Part shown: piece by piece, positions 28,206-37,201 of the stretch
How positions within the stretch are numbered: the stretch's first letter is position 1
Layout: each line of letters starts with the position of its first letter
Source of the DNA: an uncultured Francisella sp.
GTDB taxonomy: Bacteria; Pseudomonadota; Gammaproteobacteria; Burkholderiales; Neisseriaceae
Direction of reading: 5' to 3'
Length of the DNA: 64,000 nt
NCBI GenBank assembly: GCA_943913135.1
Contig: CALTVE010000001.1
Span: 62,001 to 126,000, forward strand
The notes under the pieces: model-generated
Told to the model about the DNA's origin: nothing
Databases searched by the model: none
Seen by the model: the letters and a program-made list of their open reading frames with translations, nothing else
Made by a program: the position numbers and the translations under genes

Positions 28206-28314
28206 TTATTACCGAGTAATCGGAAAGTAGATAGGGAGAGCGAGCATATCTGAAGGCTGTTTTTTTATGGCAACAACTGCCTAAAGAAACAATTTGATTT
28301 TATCCTTAATTAAT

Positions 28315-29121
28315 TTATCTATTTTTAATAAAACTAACCAAAAGATCGCTGATTTCTTCTGGTTCTTCGGCGATAGTATAGTGACCGGTAGACAAACGAA
28401 TTAGATTCGATTGGGGGATATGGTGATAAAGCTGGGTAGCGCTTTCGTAAGGGATAATTTCATCCATTTTACCTGTTATTAACAAAACTGGCTGCTTAAT
28501 ACCTGGGAGGGCACTTTGGATATCAATATTTTTATCTAATTGGATTTGTACTTTCATTCCTTGCCAATTAATGCTTTTTTCAAAGGTGCTTAACAGTCTA
28601 GTAAGCGATTTTTGATCAAACTGTAATAAAAATTGTGGGCTAAATAAAGCCAATAACAGAATGCGGCTGGCGATGTGGATGTCTACTTCTAAAGCTTGTT
28701 GCCAAAGATCCAGTATCAATTGTGTGCGCGGTGACTTGCTATCGATAAAACCACCGATCGACACTACTGATAAAAAGCGTTTAGTATAGTTGCCTGCCAT
28801 ATAAAGTGCCAATGCAGCGCCTAAAGAAAAACCCACAATATGAGTTTTTTCAATTTTAAGTTCATCTAACAAGGCGATAATGAGTTCGCTCAGCCCCTGT
28901 ATAGATAGATTTTCTTTCACAGGGGTCCGACCAGAGCCAGGTAGATTGGGGCAAATACATTGCCAATCGGTTTTTAAATCCAAATTATGCAATATGGTGG
29001 TCCAATTGGTGACAGCGTTGCCGCCGGTGCCATGAAGAAAAAGAACGTTTGCTCCTTTACCTCCACCTTTACGGTAGATTTCAATTTTTCCATGCGCGGT
29101 GTCGACAATATGTTGTTTCAT
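28315..29121 (-). CDS. Alpha/beta-fold hydrolase
   Basis: 268 residues with the complete hydrolase triad: nucleophile S99 in VGFSLG, D220 in TGKMDEIIP and H247 in STGHYTIAEEP. An oxyanion-hole segment LFLHGTGGNAVTNW is near residue 30. No signal peptide is present, so it is probably cytoplasmic. The substrate cannot be told from sequence; esterases, C-C bond hydrolases and haloperoxidase-like enzymes share these motifs. It stands alone, separated from its upstream neighbour by a terminator. Confidence 0.85.
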   Translation of the reverse strand: MKQHIVDTAHGKIEIYRKGGGKGANVLFLHGTGGNAVTNWTTILHNLDLKTDWQCICPNLPGSGRTPVKENLSIQGLSELIIALLDELKIEKTHIVGFSLGAALALYMAGNYTKRFLSVVSIGGFIDSKSPRTQLILDLWQQALEVDIHIASRILLLALFSPQFLLQFDQKSLTRLLSTFEKSINWQGMKVQIQLDKNIDIQSALPGIKQPVLLITGKMDEIIPYESATQLYHHIPQSNLIRLSTGHYTIAEEPEEISDLLVSFIKNR

Positions 29122-29170
29122 ACTTTTTTGTTCCTAAAAAAAGGACGTTAAAAGTCTTTTACAAAATATA

Positions 29171-29202
29171 AAAGAAGCTCGCCGGATGAAGGGAGCTTCT
29201 TT
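29171..29202 (-). terminator. Intrinsic terminator downstream of the coiled-coil lipoprotein gene
   Basis: AAAGAAGCTC (29171-29180) and GAGCTTCTTT (29193-29202) form a perfect 10-bp stem with a 12-base loop. Read on the minus strand it is followed by a T-rich tract (TTTTATATTTTG). It lies 14 bases past the stop of the lipoprotein gene and before the hydrolase gene. Confidence 0.75.
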
Positions 29203-29215
29203 AAAAGATCATTAT

Positions 29216-31102
29216 TTATTTTTTAGGCATGTTGGGCTTAGGTACATTTAATCCAGGGGTATAAATAAACCGGTTTAATAGACCTAATTCAGCGAGAGAA
29301 CGTTTTTCATCTGCTTCCTTTTTTGACCGAACTAAGGCAGTTTGTTGCTGCATTAACAGATTCGATTTTTCTGGACTTAAAATATTTTTTCTAAGATTTT
29401 CTATTTTAAATACGGTTTCCTGTAGATGGGCCGCCTGGGCTTGAGTACTGGCACGAATATACTGTTGGAGACTTATATCTTTAGGATGTAAAGTCTGGAT
29501 AGCGCTCAGAGCAGCATCTTGCGCCAGAGCAAAATCTAATAGGTTCTCTTCCTGGTTTTGGGTGCTATCGCTATCTTGAGCCTGAATTTTAATAGGTCGC
29601 GCAGATTCCACTTTAGCCATAACATTTTCTAAAAAAGATTGGGTCTGTAGGTACTCTTGCAAAGGGCCGCTGGTTTCGCTGGCATAAAAGTTACATAAGT
29701 TGGCATCGCTTTTCATTTTTTTAGTGGTTATTTCTTTTTCTCGCTGTTCGATAGTGGCCTCTAAACCTGCATCTAAGTTTTCCTGTAATTGCTTTTTAAC
29801 CCGCAGTAGATAAAGCGCGTGCTGCTCTTGAAGCAAAGCAACCGTTTCTTCTAAAGATTTTTTTAAGGTAGGATATTTTTTCAGCCGGGTTAAAGCTTGT
29901 TGTTGTTCAACCGTTGCTTGATTAGCAGGTGCCTCTATCTGTGCCAATTTTTCTTCTATTTTAAGTTTAGGCTCGCTGATAATTTTTTTGCTTTTACTAT
30001 CGACAAAATCCCAGAATGTGTTGTCGCTGATACGCAGCTGTTTGCGTGTCTCTAAAAAGGCTTGAATTTCTTTTTCCTCGTGGCTTAAAGCTGAGCTGGC
30101 ACTTAAAGAAGTCATTTTTTTCAATGACATTTCTTCTAGTTTTTTATCTTTTAAAAAACGATCAATCAACTTTTGCGATAAAAGTAAACCCTGAGCTGCG
30201 CTACTTTGGCGCACTTTTTCTATCTGAGCCACATTTTTTTCTAATTCGGAAGTGGGCTGATTATTTGCTTTAGCAGCTAAAATTTGTAGTTGTAATTGGT
30301 ATCGTTTTTTAGCCAATGTCCAAGCTTTGGTCCAGGCTTGTGCATGAGCTTGTAAGTCTTTATCCTTAAAAGTATAAGAGTTCAGGGTAGAGAGGGCTTT
30401 ATCAATCTCGGCAATAGCGCTTTCTTTGGTTGCTTTATGCACCATTATATTTTCCAACTTCGCATCTTCTAATTTAGCCTGCCATTCTTCCTGGGTAAGA
30501 GATAGAATTTTGCTCGCTAGACTTAAAAACAGTTGTCCTTGTCGGAGGTATTCTTTAAGTAGTCCTTCGGGGGCAGCTTCTACATATTTTTGGTAAAGCA
30601 TGGCGGTGGTGCGTGTATATTGAATTTCTATATTTTTACTGCTGATTAATGCAGCAGTCAGCTGTACACCCGGCTCCTTATTTAACTCTTGGCCCGGTAT
30701 TTCGATCAGGTTTAATTCCTTTTTATGATTTAAATAATGTTTGGCTAAAGTAATATAATCTCTTAAATCAGGGTCAGGGCTTTTAATATTGTCTAGCTGT
30801 TCTTCTGCTTCGCTAATCAATTGTTGAATTTCACGACTAATAATTCCTTGCTGTTCATTTTTATCCATCATGGAAAAACGATTAACATTACTTTTTAGAA
30901 AGCGGTCAAATTGTTGAGTAGGTTGACTAACAATTTCGGTAATTTGTAAAAATTGTCGAATAGGATTTTTGTTTATCCGGTCATCAGCGCTGGTGCGCCA
31001 AAATTGCAAATGAGAATAAATTTCTTTTAAAGAAGAATGATCATTGCAAGCGCTTACAATAAAAAGAGAGGCGATTAAGCCAAGAAACGGTATTTTTTTC
31101 AT
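29216..31102 (-). CDS. Large coiled-coil lipoprotein of unknown function
   Basis: I do not recognise this protein. From the ATG at 31102 it has 628 residues: a lipoprotein signal with lipobox VSAC (C19), then about 600 residues rich in Glu, Lys, Gln, Leu and Ala with long predicted helices and heptad-like spacing and almost no Gly or Trp. No enzymatic motif is visible. In-frame ATGs at 31114 and 31132 are alternative starts. The composition suggests a helical, possibly elongated periplasmic or envelope-anchored protein, a structural or scaffold role by analogy only. It is followed by a terminator, so it may be transcribed alone. Confidence 0.8.
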   Translation of the reverse strand: MKKIPFLGLIASLFIVSACNDHSSLKEIYSHLQFWRTSADDRINKNPIRQFLQITEIVSQPTQQFDRFLKSNVNRFSMMDKNEQQGIISREIQQLISEAEEQLDNIKSPDPDLRDYITLAKHYLNHKKELNLIEIPGQELNKEPGVQLTAALISSKNIEIQYTRTTAMLYQKYVEAAPEGLLKEYLRQGQLFLSLASKILSLTQEEWQAKLEDAKLENIMVHKATKESAIAEIDKALSTLNSYTFKDKDLQAHAQAWTKAWTLAKKRYQLQLQILAAKANNQPTSELEKNVAQIEKVRQSSAAQGLLLSQKLIDRFLKDKKLEEMSLKKMTSLSASSALSHEEKEIQAFLETRKQLRISDNTFWDFVDSKSKKIISEPKLKIEEKLAQIEAPANQATVEQQQALTRLKKYPTLKKSLEETVALLQEQHALYLLRVKKQLQENLDAGLEATIEQREKEITTKKMKSDANLCNFYASETSGPLQEYLQTQSFLENVMAKVESARPIKIQAQDSDSTQNQEENLLDFALAQDAALSAIQTLHPKDISLQQYIRASTQAQAAHLQETVFKIENLRKNILSPEKSNLLMQQQTALVRSKKEADEKRSLAELGLLNRFIYTPGLNVPKPNMPKK

Positions 31103-31227
31103 TGCTTCAACCATAAAAACAGACCTCTGCAAGGATAAAACCTATTGTTTAAAATGACTACAATTTATATTTTTTTAAGCTGATTTAAGTGCATTTTGTT
31201 GGAATTTTATCTAAAAACTCACCTTAT

Positions 31228-31593
31228 TCACTTTGGCCAAAGCCAGGCGCTGACTTTGCGGCTATCGGCCATCAATAGATTAAAAGTATGCACCGCTGCG
31301 CTTGTACTCATTAATTCAACGGCAATTCCTCTTTGAAAAAGCATAACCTGTAATTGAGGGGGCAAAAATAAACGCTGTTTACCCGTTCCTAAAAGAACGA
31401 TTTCTGACTGGCTGGTGGTAGTTAAAAAATCTTCTAGAGTTAATTGAGAAAAATCTTTGGTGATAGGGATAACTTTTTGATGACTAATCCGTATAGGTTC
31501 GCTGTAAGGAGTTTTATTTAAGGTAATAATGCCTTTATCATAGCTATCTATCCACAAACTATAGTCGTTGGCAGTGGTGATTTCTACTTCCAT
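31228..31593 (-). CDS. Mth938-like (DUF498) domain protein
   Basis: 121-residue small domain protein. The segments IVLLGTGKQRLFLPPQL and RGIAVELMSTSAAVHTFNLLMADSR are typical of the Mth938/NDUFAF3-like family. The human relative helps assemble respiratory complex I; the bacterial role is not established. The ATG at 31593, preceded by GAAAGG, is preferred over a TTG three codons upstream. It is divergent from hom. Confidence 0.85.
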   Translation of the reverse strand: MEVEITTANDYSLWIDSYDKGIITLNKTPYSEPIRISHQKVIPITKDFSQLTLEDFLTTTSQSEIVLLGTGKQRLFLPPQLQVMLFQRGIAVELMSTSAAVHTFNLLMADSRKVSAWLWPK

Positions 31594-31650
31594 CGTATTC
31601 AAACCTTTCTTTTGATTTTGCGGCGTTACTGCACTGTGTTAAGGATTGGT

Positions 31651-31674
31651 TATAATCTATCACTAGTAGATAGA
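31651..31674 (+). promoter_or_regulatory. Candidate -10 element and inverted repeat before hom
   Basis: A perfect TATAAT (31651-31656) lies 45 bases before hom and is followed by an inverted repeat TCTATC (31656-31661)/GATAGA (31669-31674). No good -35 hexamer is seen at 16-18 bases, so an activator may be needed or the match may be chance. Confidence 0.3.
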
Positions 31675-31701
31675 TATTGTATGTAAAAGTTAAGGAAAAC
31701 T

Positions 31702-33018
31702 ATGGCGTCGATAAAAGTAGGGATCATGGGTTTAGGTACAGTGGGCCGAGGGACACTGGAACTACTTTTAAAAAGTCGAAACGATATTAAAAAGAAACTT
31801 GGCCGTGAAATAGAGGTTTTTATCGCAGCAGCGCGTAGTATCGAAAAGGTTCGCAGTATATGCCCGCCTAGCACTATTGCCACTCATGATCCCTTTGATG
31901 TAGTAGAGCATCCAGAAGTTGATATTGTTCTTGAGTTAATTGGAGGCAGCACCATTGCCCGTGAACTGGTGATTCGTGCGATCAGTAATGGCAAAGCAGT
32001 AGTGACCGCGAACAAAAAGTTACTTGCTGAATATGGCAACGAGATTTTCTCTCTAGCTGAAAAAAAGGGCGTATCCGTACGCTATGAAGCGGCTGTTGCC
32101 GGGGGTATTCCAATTATTAAAGTATTACGTGAAGCCTTGGTTGCAAATCAAGTCAACGAAATTGCTGGTATTATCAATGGAACAAGTAATTTTATTTTGA
32201 CCCAAATGAGAAAAGAGGGAGCTGATTTTGCAACTGCATTAAAAGAAGCCCAAGCTTTAGGCTACGCCGAAGCTGATCCCACCTTTGATATTGAAGGGCA
32301 GGATGCAGGGCATAAAATTACTTTAATGGCTGCTTTAGCTTTTGGTATTCCTTTAGATTTTAGTCACTGTTATTTAGAAGGGATCAGTCATTTACATGGT
32401 GAAGACATTCAATACGCTAACATGCTAGGCTATCGGGTGAAGTTATTGGCTTTGACTAAGCGACGTACAGAAGGAGTAGAGCTGCGTGTACATCCTACCT
32501 TGCTTCCCAAAGAGCAACTATTAGCGCATGTAGAGGGGGTAATGAATGCAGTCTATGTCGATTCTAGTATGCTTGGTAAATCTTTATACTATGGATCCGG
32601 TGCGGGGGCATTGCCGACGGCCAGTTCTGTGGTGGCTGATGTCATTGATTCAGGAAGGGAATTAGGGAATAAAGTGCAATACCCCATTCCTCATTTGACC
32701 TATAAAACCAGCGAAATTCAGCCGTTACCTTTTTTGTCGATCAACGATATAGAAAGTAGCTATTACCTGCGACTGCGTGTAAAAGACCGAGTAGGGGTAC
32801 TTTCTTGCCTGACTAAGATTTTTAGCGAACACGATGTATCCATCGCCTTGATGCAACAACCCAAAGAAGGGGGTAACAGCGAAAGTTGCACCGCTTCTAT
32901 TTTAATTTTGACGCACAAAGCGATTGAACGGCAGGTAAAAGCGGCGATCAGCAAGATAGAGGAGTTAGAAGTAGTGTTAAGTAGTCCGATTATGCTGCGT
33001 ATAGAAAACTTAGCTTAA
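31702..33018 (+). CDS. hom: Homoserine dehydrogenase
   Basis: 438-residue monofunctional enzyme reducing aspartate semialdehyde to homoserine, for threonine and methionine. The NAD(P) motif GLGTVGRG is at the N-terminus, the signature VTANKKLLAEYG and the catalytic segment GIINGTSNFIL with AQALGYAEADPTFDIEGQDAGHK follow. A C-terminal ACT domain (LRVKDRVGVLSCLTKIFSEH) suggests feedback control by threonine. It is not fused to aspartokinase, unlike E. coli ThrA. It faces the Mth938-like gene across about 108 bases. Confidence 0.97.
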   Translation: MASIKVGIMGLGTVGRGTLELLLKSRNDIKKKLGREIEVFIAAARSIEKVRSICPPSTIATHDPFDVVEHPEVDIVLELIGGSTIARELVIRAISNGKAVVTANKKLLAEYGNEIFSLAEKKGVSVRYEAAVAGGIPIIKVLREALVANQVNEIAGIINGTSNFILTQMRKEGADFATALKEAQALGYAEADPTFDIEGQDAGHKITLMAALAFGIPLDFSHCYLEGISHLHGEDIQYANMLGYRVKLLALTKRRTEGVELRVHPTLLPKEQLLAHVEGVMNAVYVDSSMLGKSLYYGSGAGALPTASSVVADVIDSGRELGNKVQYPIPHLTYKTSEIQPLPFLSINDIESSYYLRLRVKDRVGVLSCLTKIFSEHDVSIALMQQPKEGGNSESCTASILILTHKAIERQVKAAISKIEELEVVLSSPIMLRIENLA

Positions 33019-33043
33019 AATAAGGAAGGCAAAAAAGTTAGGT

Positions 33044-33868
33044 CTATAAAATGGGCCACAGATCATAGAGCATGCGACAGGCAATTACAAAGAGCAAAAG
33101 GGTTAACAGCCCTTTGAGTAAGGCGGGGGATGCTTTGGCACTGACTTTGGCGCCTAAAGGAACAAAAATAATTGAACAGATGGCTAAGGCAAAAAACCAG
33201 GGTAAATAAATAAAACCCAGAAAATAGCCGTGAGGGAGATCTGCCGTATGTAAAATTCCTGTACCAAAGTTAATTATTGCACCTATTAAGGCAATGCTTA
33301 AATTAACTGCAGGCGAAGTTGCAGCGGCAATTTTAATCGGTATTTTATGGTGTAGGAGAAAAGGAACGAAAATAACCCCGCCCCCTATACCCGCTAAACT
33401 GGCGATTAGACCGGTTATAAAGGATAGGAAGCGTGTTCTTCCCGCGGTTAATTCTGTAATATTTTCTACTTTAACAAAAAAAGACCAGATATTTTTAAAC
33501 GCTAGCACAAATAAAAAGATGATAAACAGTAATTGTAATATATTGCTGGAAACATAAGCGGCGGTAATGCTACCCATGCTGGCCCCGATTAATAGAAAAG
33601 GAAAAGCAGTGCGAAGAATATCCCAGCGAACCTTGCCGCTGCGATGATGTTGATATAGGGCGAAAGCCACAGTAACTACCATGATGGCAAAGGAAGTGGC
33701 AATGGCTATTTGCTGTAAATAGGAAATGGGCCCAAATTCGCCTCGTAAAGCGTAAACTAAAATCGGTGTGGTCAAGATGCCACCGCCAATTCCCAATAAA
33801 CCTGCCAAAAAGCCAGCTGTCGCAGCGACGGGGAGAAGGGTAAATAAATAATTTAGCCAATCATCCAT
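33044..33868 (-). CDS. TSUP (TauE/SafE) family membrane permease
   Basis: 274 residues, about eight hydrophobic segments in two similar halves. The internal repeat is visible as GFLAGLLGIGGGILTTPIL and GLIASLAGIGGGVIFVPFL. Family members export sulfite, sulfoacetate or similar anions, or take up sulfur compounds; the substrate here cannot be assigned. It is convergent with hom and 31 bases downstream of the Nudix gene on the same strand. Confidence 0.9.
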   Translation of the reverse strand: MDDWLNYLFTLLPVAATAGFLAGLLGIGGGILTTPILVYALRGEFGPISYLQQIAIATSFAIMVVTVAFALYQHHRSGKVRWDILRTAFPFLLIGASMGSITAAYVSSNILQLLFIIFLFVLAFKNIWSFFVKVENITELTAGRTRFLSFITGLIASLAGIGGGVIFVPFLLHHKIPIKIAAATSPAVNLSIALIGAIINFGTGILHTADLPHGYFLGFIYLPWFFALAICSIIFVPLGAKVSAKASPALLKGLLTLLLFVIACRMLYDLWPIL

Positions 33869-33899
33869 AGAAGTTCCTTCAAAATCGAGGAAGAATGGC

Positions 33900-34430
33900 C
33901 TAATGATTGAGCCACAGATTTAATGCAAATAAGGTTTTCAGATCTTTAATCTGTCCGTGTTCTATGGCAGTTTTGGTTCTGCTTCGACTTAACAGTTCTG
34001 CTTCTACAAATTCATCTTTATCAGGAGATAATTGACTGTTCTTTTCTACTCCTATGGCTTTGTAGAGGTACATTTTTTCACTACAGTAACCTGGAGCGGA
34101 ATAAAAAGTTTGAATTAATTCAACTTTCTGGGCGGTATAGGGAGTTTCTTCTGCAAATTCACGTGCGGCGCATACTGCTGGATCCTCTCCGAGCTCTAAT
34201 CTGCCTGCTGGAATTTCCAACAGTTCCTGGCCGACAGCATAGCGGTATTGTTTTACCAGAATGACCTCATCTTGATCAGTTATCGCTAAAATTGCTGCGG
34301 CGCCAGAATGGTTAACCACTACCCGATAGCTGATATGGCCGTTAGGTAGCTGCACTCGATCCCGGGTGATAGCGACAAAATGGCTTTTATAGAGCGGTTC
34401 GCTAGAAAGTTTTTTTTCGGTGAAGTCCAC
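33900..34430 (-). CDS. Nudix hydrolase, ADP-ribose pyrophosphatase-like
   Basis: 176 residues. The Nudix box spans 76-98: G76-x5-E82-x7-R90-E91-F-A-E94-E95, with all metal ligands present, but the usual Gly is P97. The surrounding segment VKQYRYAVGQELLEIPAGRLE is typical of the ADP-ribose pyrophosphatase (NudF/NUDT5-like) group, which removes ADP-ribose and related sugars. Substrate is inferred. Same strand as, and probably co-transcribed with, the TSUP permease. Confidence 0.88.
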   Translation of the reverse strand: MDFTEKKLSSEPLYKSHFVAITRDRVQLPNGHISYRVVVNHSGAAAILAITDQDEVILVKQYRYAVGQELLEIPAGRLELGEDPAVCAAREFAEETPYTAQKVELIQTFYSAPGYCSEKMYLYKAIGVEKNSQLSPDKDEFVEAELLSRSRTKTAIEHGQIKDLKTLFALNLWLNH

Positions 34431-34724
34431 TTTAATTTCACCCCTTGGGTAAAGCGCAAAAGCAATCCTTATTATAAGCTTTTTCCTAAAATAGATAAAG
34501 GATTCTCTCTTGAACGTGTTCGATTTGTTAATCTGCTGTCATAATCACCGAGCACAATAGAGGTACTTCTTGGATCCGATCCATGGGCTGTTGATTAAAC
34601 CTATGCCTTTTGTAAAGACGTATTATAATAACCGGCTAATTGGCGCTATAAGGCTACTGATGGATTATAGAGTGGGCCGGTGTTATGTTAGTTGCTTTTA
34701 AAAAATGTAGATTTTTTGCAGGAT

Positions 34725-34868
34725 ATGGGTGTGATGAAAGCGGTGTGTAATCCCACATTAATAACTTATTTATTCGCAGGTACAAGGAAAAAGCTTTTTC
34801 TTGCACAGATAAAAAGCGATTTTTTAACACTTTTAGCGATCTTATTTTATTTTTTATTAATGGTTTAA
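34725..34868 (+). CDS. Possible 47-residue membrane-associated small protein
   Basis: The frame begins MGVMKAVCNPTLITYLFAG and ends in a hydrophobic stretch LTLLAILFYFLLMV, followed 7 bases after the stop by an intrinsic terminator. The ribosome site is weak (GCAGGAT is very close to the first ATG; a second ATG is at 34733). No homologue is known to me. The terminator supports a transcript ending here, but whether it is translated is uncertain; a non-coding RNA is equally possible. Confidence 0.3.
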   Translation: MGVMKAVCNPTLITYLFAGTRKKLFLAQIKSDFLTLLAILFYFLLMV

Positions 34869-34875
34869 TGGTTTT

Positions 34876-34911
34876 AAAAAGGGGAGGATCAACTAATTCA
34901 TCCCCTTTTTT
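34876..34911 (+). terminator. Intrinsic terminator upstream of ugpQ
   Basis: AAAAAGGGGA (34876-34885) and TCCCCTTTTT (34901-34910) form a perfect 10-bp stem with a 15-base loop; the second arm plus the next base gives six T residues. No annotated rightward gene ends here, so it should terminate a short transcript from within the 34.4-34.9 kb gap. The symmetry would also allow it to work leftward. Confidence 0.7.
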
Positions 34912-34970
34912 ATAAAGACTTATTTTATCCCTCATAAGGATATATCGATTTAATCAGTAGGCTGGGAGAG

Positions 34971-35789
34971 ATGAAGAAACTTAAATTTGACCAAAATAAT
35001 TGGCCATTTCCGCTCTGGATTGCCCACCGTGGGGGGGGTAATGTCGCTCCCGAAAATACGATGAAAGGTTTTGAAGCAGGCTATGCCTATGGTTTAACCG
35101 GTGTAGAATTCGATGTTAAACTGAGCAAAGATGGCTATCCAATTGTTATCCATGATGATGATTTTAATAGGGTAGGAGGAAAAAATTTAAAGGTGCGCGA
35201 CCTTCTTTTAGAAGATATCGTATCTAAGATTGAAGTGGGCATTGCTTATCCAGCCTATTTTCCTGCTTATGTTCCTACTTTTGAAGAAGTGGCTCGTTTT
35301 TGTGTTAAAAGACATATTGCTACGAATGTGGAAATCAAGGCTTGTGACGAGAGGGAAATAGAAACTGCTGAGCGAGTGGCACACGATGCTATGCGCTACT
35401 GGGAGAAAAGTAAATTGCTGCCTTTGTTTTCATCCTTTTCTATTTTAGCTTTAGAAACCGTCCAAAAACTTTATCCTAAAAGCATGCGTGGACTTTTGAT
35501 CGAGGATTGGAGTCTAGGTACGAAAGGAATTTTGGCTGAACTGAAACGCTTAGGCTGTGTATCTTTGCATGCGCCAGAAAAAGAACTAACTCGTAAACGT
35601 TTAAAAGCGATTCAAGATCAAGGTTATGTAGTATTAACTTGGACGGTGAATGATCTCTCTCGTGCTCAAGAGCTGGTAGACTGGGGAGTGCAAGGGATTA
35701 TTACCGATCTTATCGATAAAGCACCTGTGCCAGCTTTGCTGGCTACAGAATCTAATGAAACAGCAACAGGAGGCCCCAAGGTGGGGTAA
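34971..35789 (+). CDS. ugpQ: Glycerophosphodiester phosphodiesterase
   Basis: 272-residue cytoplasmic-type GDPD enzyme that hydrolyses glycerophosphodiesters to glycerol-3-phosphate and an alcohol. Active-site residues are visible: H19-R20-G, PENT at 27-30, E46-F-D48 and H61-D. No signal peptide is present, as in UgpQ rather than periplasmic GlpQ. GGGAGAG precedes the ATG. It is the first gene of the ugp operon; in E. coli ugpQ is last. Confidence 0.93.
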   Translation: MKKLKFDQNNWPFPLWIAHRGGGNVAPENTMKGFEAGYAYGLTGVEFDVKLSKDGYPIVIHDDDFNRVGGKNLKVRDLLLEDIVSKIEVGIAYPAYFPAYVPTFEEVARFCVKRHIATNVEIKACDEREIETAERVAHDAMRYWEKSKLLPLFSSFSILALETVQKLYPKSMRGLLIEDWSLGTKGILAELKRLGCVSLHAPEKELTRKRLKAIQDQGYVVLTWTVNDLSRAQELVDWGVQGIITDLIDKAPVPALLATESNETATGGPKVG

Positions 35790-35796
35790 ATGTATC

Positions 35797-37143
35797 GTGA
35801 ATAAAAAATTATCTTTTTCTCTATGGGTTGTAGTTCTTTTGACCATGTTTTTAAGTGCTTGCAGTGATCCTGCTAACAATGATAAAGAAATCATCTTTTG
35901 GCATTCTATGGGAGGAAAGGCTGCTGATACTTTAAATGAATTAGTAAATGATTTTAATAAGAGTAATCCTGGTATTAAAGTTAAAGCGATTAACAAAGGC
36001 AGCTATGATGAAGCTTTGAATTTGGGTATCGCTGCTTATCGAGCAAATAAAGCACCTGATATTATGCAAGTTTATGAAGTAGGAACTGCCACTATGCTCA
36101 ATTCTGAAGGGGTGATAAAGCCGGTACATGAAGTTTTATCGGAAAACGACAGTTCTGTGCAAAGCAGTGATTTTGTGCCTGCAGTAGCAGGATACTATGC
36201 TAATAAAAAGGGTAAACTGATGTCTTTACCTTTTAATAGTTCGACCCCTATTCTTTATTACAACAAAGTTGCTTTCAAAAAAGCAGGTCTAAACTCCGAA
36301 AACCCACCAAAAACCTTTGAAGAGATAAAAATAGCAGCTGAACAACTGGTAAAAAATAAGGCAAGTGGTTTAAGCTGCGGTCTGACTATAGGTTGGCCGG
36401 CATGGATCTTGCTGGAAAACGGGGCTGCACGCAACAACACATTGTATGCTACTGAAGATAATGGCTTTAAGGGATTAGGGGCGCGTTTAAATTTAAAAAA
36501 ACCTTATTTTAAAAAGATTTTGACTGATTTGACTGAACTGAGTAAAGACCATGCTTTTGTTTATGGTGGCCGTGGCGATAAGCCCAGTGAGCTTTTTACC
36601 ACAGGTCAATGTGGCATGCTCATCGATACTTCAGGCAATTATGCGCAGATTTCTGAAATCAGCAAATTTAAGTTGGCTGTCGCTCCATTGCCTTATTATG
36701 CTTCTCTTGCTAAGGTGCCGAGAAACAGTATCATTGGGGGAGCTTCCCTTTGGGTATTTAACAATAAATCGCCAGAAAAGTACCGCAATATCGCTAAATT
36801 TTTAACCTATTTAAGTTCTCCCCAAGTAGGGGCAAAATGGCATCAATCGACAGGTTATATACCTGTGACTAAGGCAGCCTATGAATTAAGCCAGAAACAA
36901 GGTTATTATAAAATTCATCCTGATGCTGTAGTTCCAGTGCAGCAATTATTAGGTAATTCGGTAGTAGGAAGCCATCAAGGGGTAAGGCTGGGAAATTTGC
37001 CTGCAATTCGTGATATAGAATTGGGAGAAATGGAAAAAGTATTTTCCGACAAAGAAAGTGTTGAAGAAGCTTTAGCCACCATGGAAGCTAAAGGAAATCA
37101 GAAACTCAAAGAATTTCAAAGTATGCATTCTGCTAGCGATTAA
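35797..37143 (+). CDS. ugpB: Glycerol-3-phosphate ABC transporter substrate-binding protein
   Basis: 448 residues from the GTG at 35797. The binding-protein fold of the extracellular solute-binding family 1 is seen in IIFWHSMGGKAADTLNELVNDFN, SLPFNSSTPILYYNKVAFKKAG, and GGASLWVFNN. The N-terminus has a lipobox LSAC (C22), so it is probably membrane-anchored, unlike the free periplasmic E. coli UgpB. The GTG lies 7 bases after ugpQ and follows GGTGGGG; an ATG at 35755 would overlap ugpQ by 35 bases and has no ribosome site. It should capture glycerol-3-phosphate or glycerophosphodiesters. Confidence 0.92.
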   Translation: MNKKLSFSLWVVVLLTMFLSACSDPANNDKEIIFWHSMGGKAADTLNELVNDFNKSNPGIKVKAINKGSYDEALNLGIAAYRANKAPDIMQVYEVGTATMLNSEGVIKPVHEVLSENDSSVQSSDFVPAVAGYYANKKGKLMSLPFNSSTPILYYNKVAFKKAGLNSENPPKTFEEIKIAAEQLVKNKASGLSCGLTIGWPAWILLENGAARNNTLYATEDNGFKGLGARLNLKKPYFKKILTDLTELSKDHAFVYGGRGDKPSELFTTGQCGMLIDTSGNYAQISEISKFKLAVAPLPYYASLAKVPRNSIIGGASLWVFNNKSPEKYRNIAKFLTYLSSPQVGAKWHQSTGYIPVTKAAYELSQKQGYYKIHPDAVVPVQQLLGNSVVGSHQGVRLGNLPAIRDIELGEMEKVFSDKESVEEALATMEAKGNQKLKEFQSMHSASD

Positions 37144-37201
37144 TCATTGGCTTTATTAAATTTGTAGTAATGCCCATTAGGATAAGGAATAACAACGCGC
37201 T

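Larger units (their letters stand above)
34431..34970. other. 540-bp intergenic region between the Nudix and ugpQ genes
   Basis: No gene here is certain. A perfect TATAAT lies at 34624-34629 and a lone PhoB-like half-site CTGTCAT at 34536-34542. A 47-codon rightward frame and a strong terminator hairpin at 34876-34911 suggest a short rightward transcript. A 93-codon leftward frame (34654-34935) crosses the hairpin and lacks a ribosome site, so I do not count it as a gene. Confidence 0.4.

Noticed and set aside
28207..28222. Short overlapping inverted repeats (ATTAC/GTAAT, CCGA/TCGG) after the second TPM gene
   Set aside because: Stems of 4-5 bp without a T run; not convincing as a terminator.
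34510..34525. GAACGTGTTC palindrome resembling a Gram-positive LexA site
   Set aside because: Spacer length does not fit CGAAC-N4-GTTCG, and no SOS gene is adjacent.
34654..34935. Leftward 93-codon frame between the Nudix gene and ugpQ
   Set aside because: It runs through the terminator hairpin, has no ribosome site and no family resemblance.
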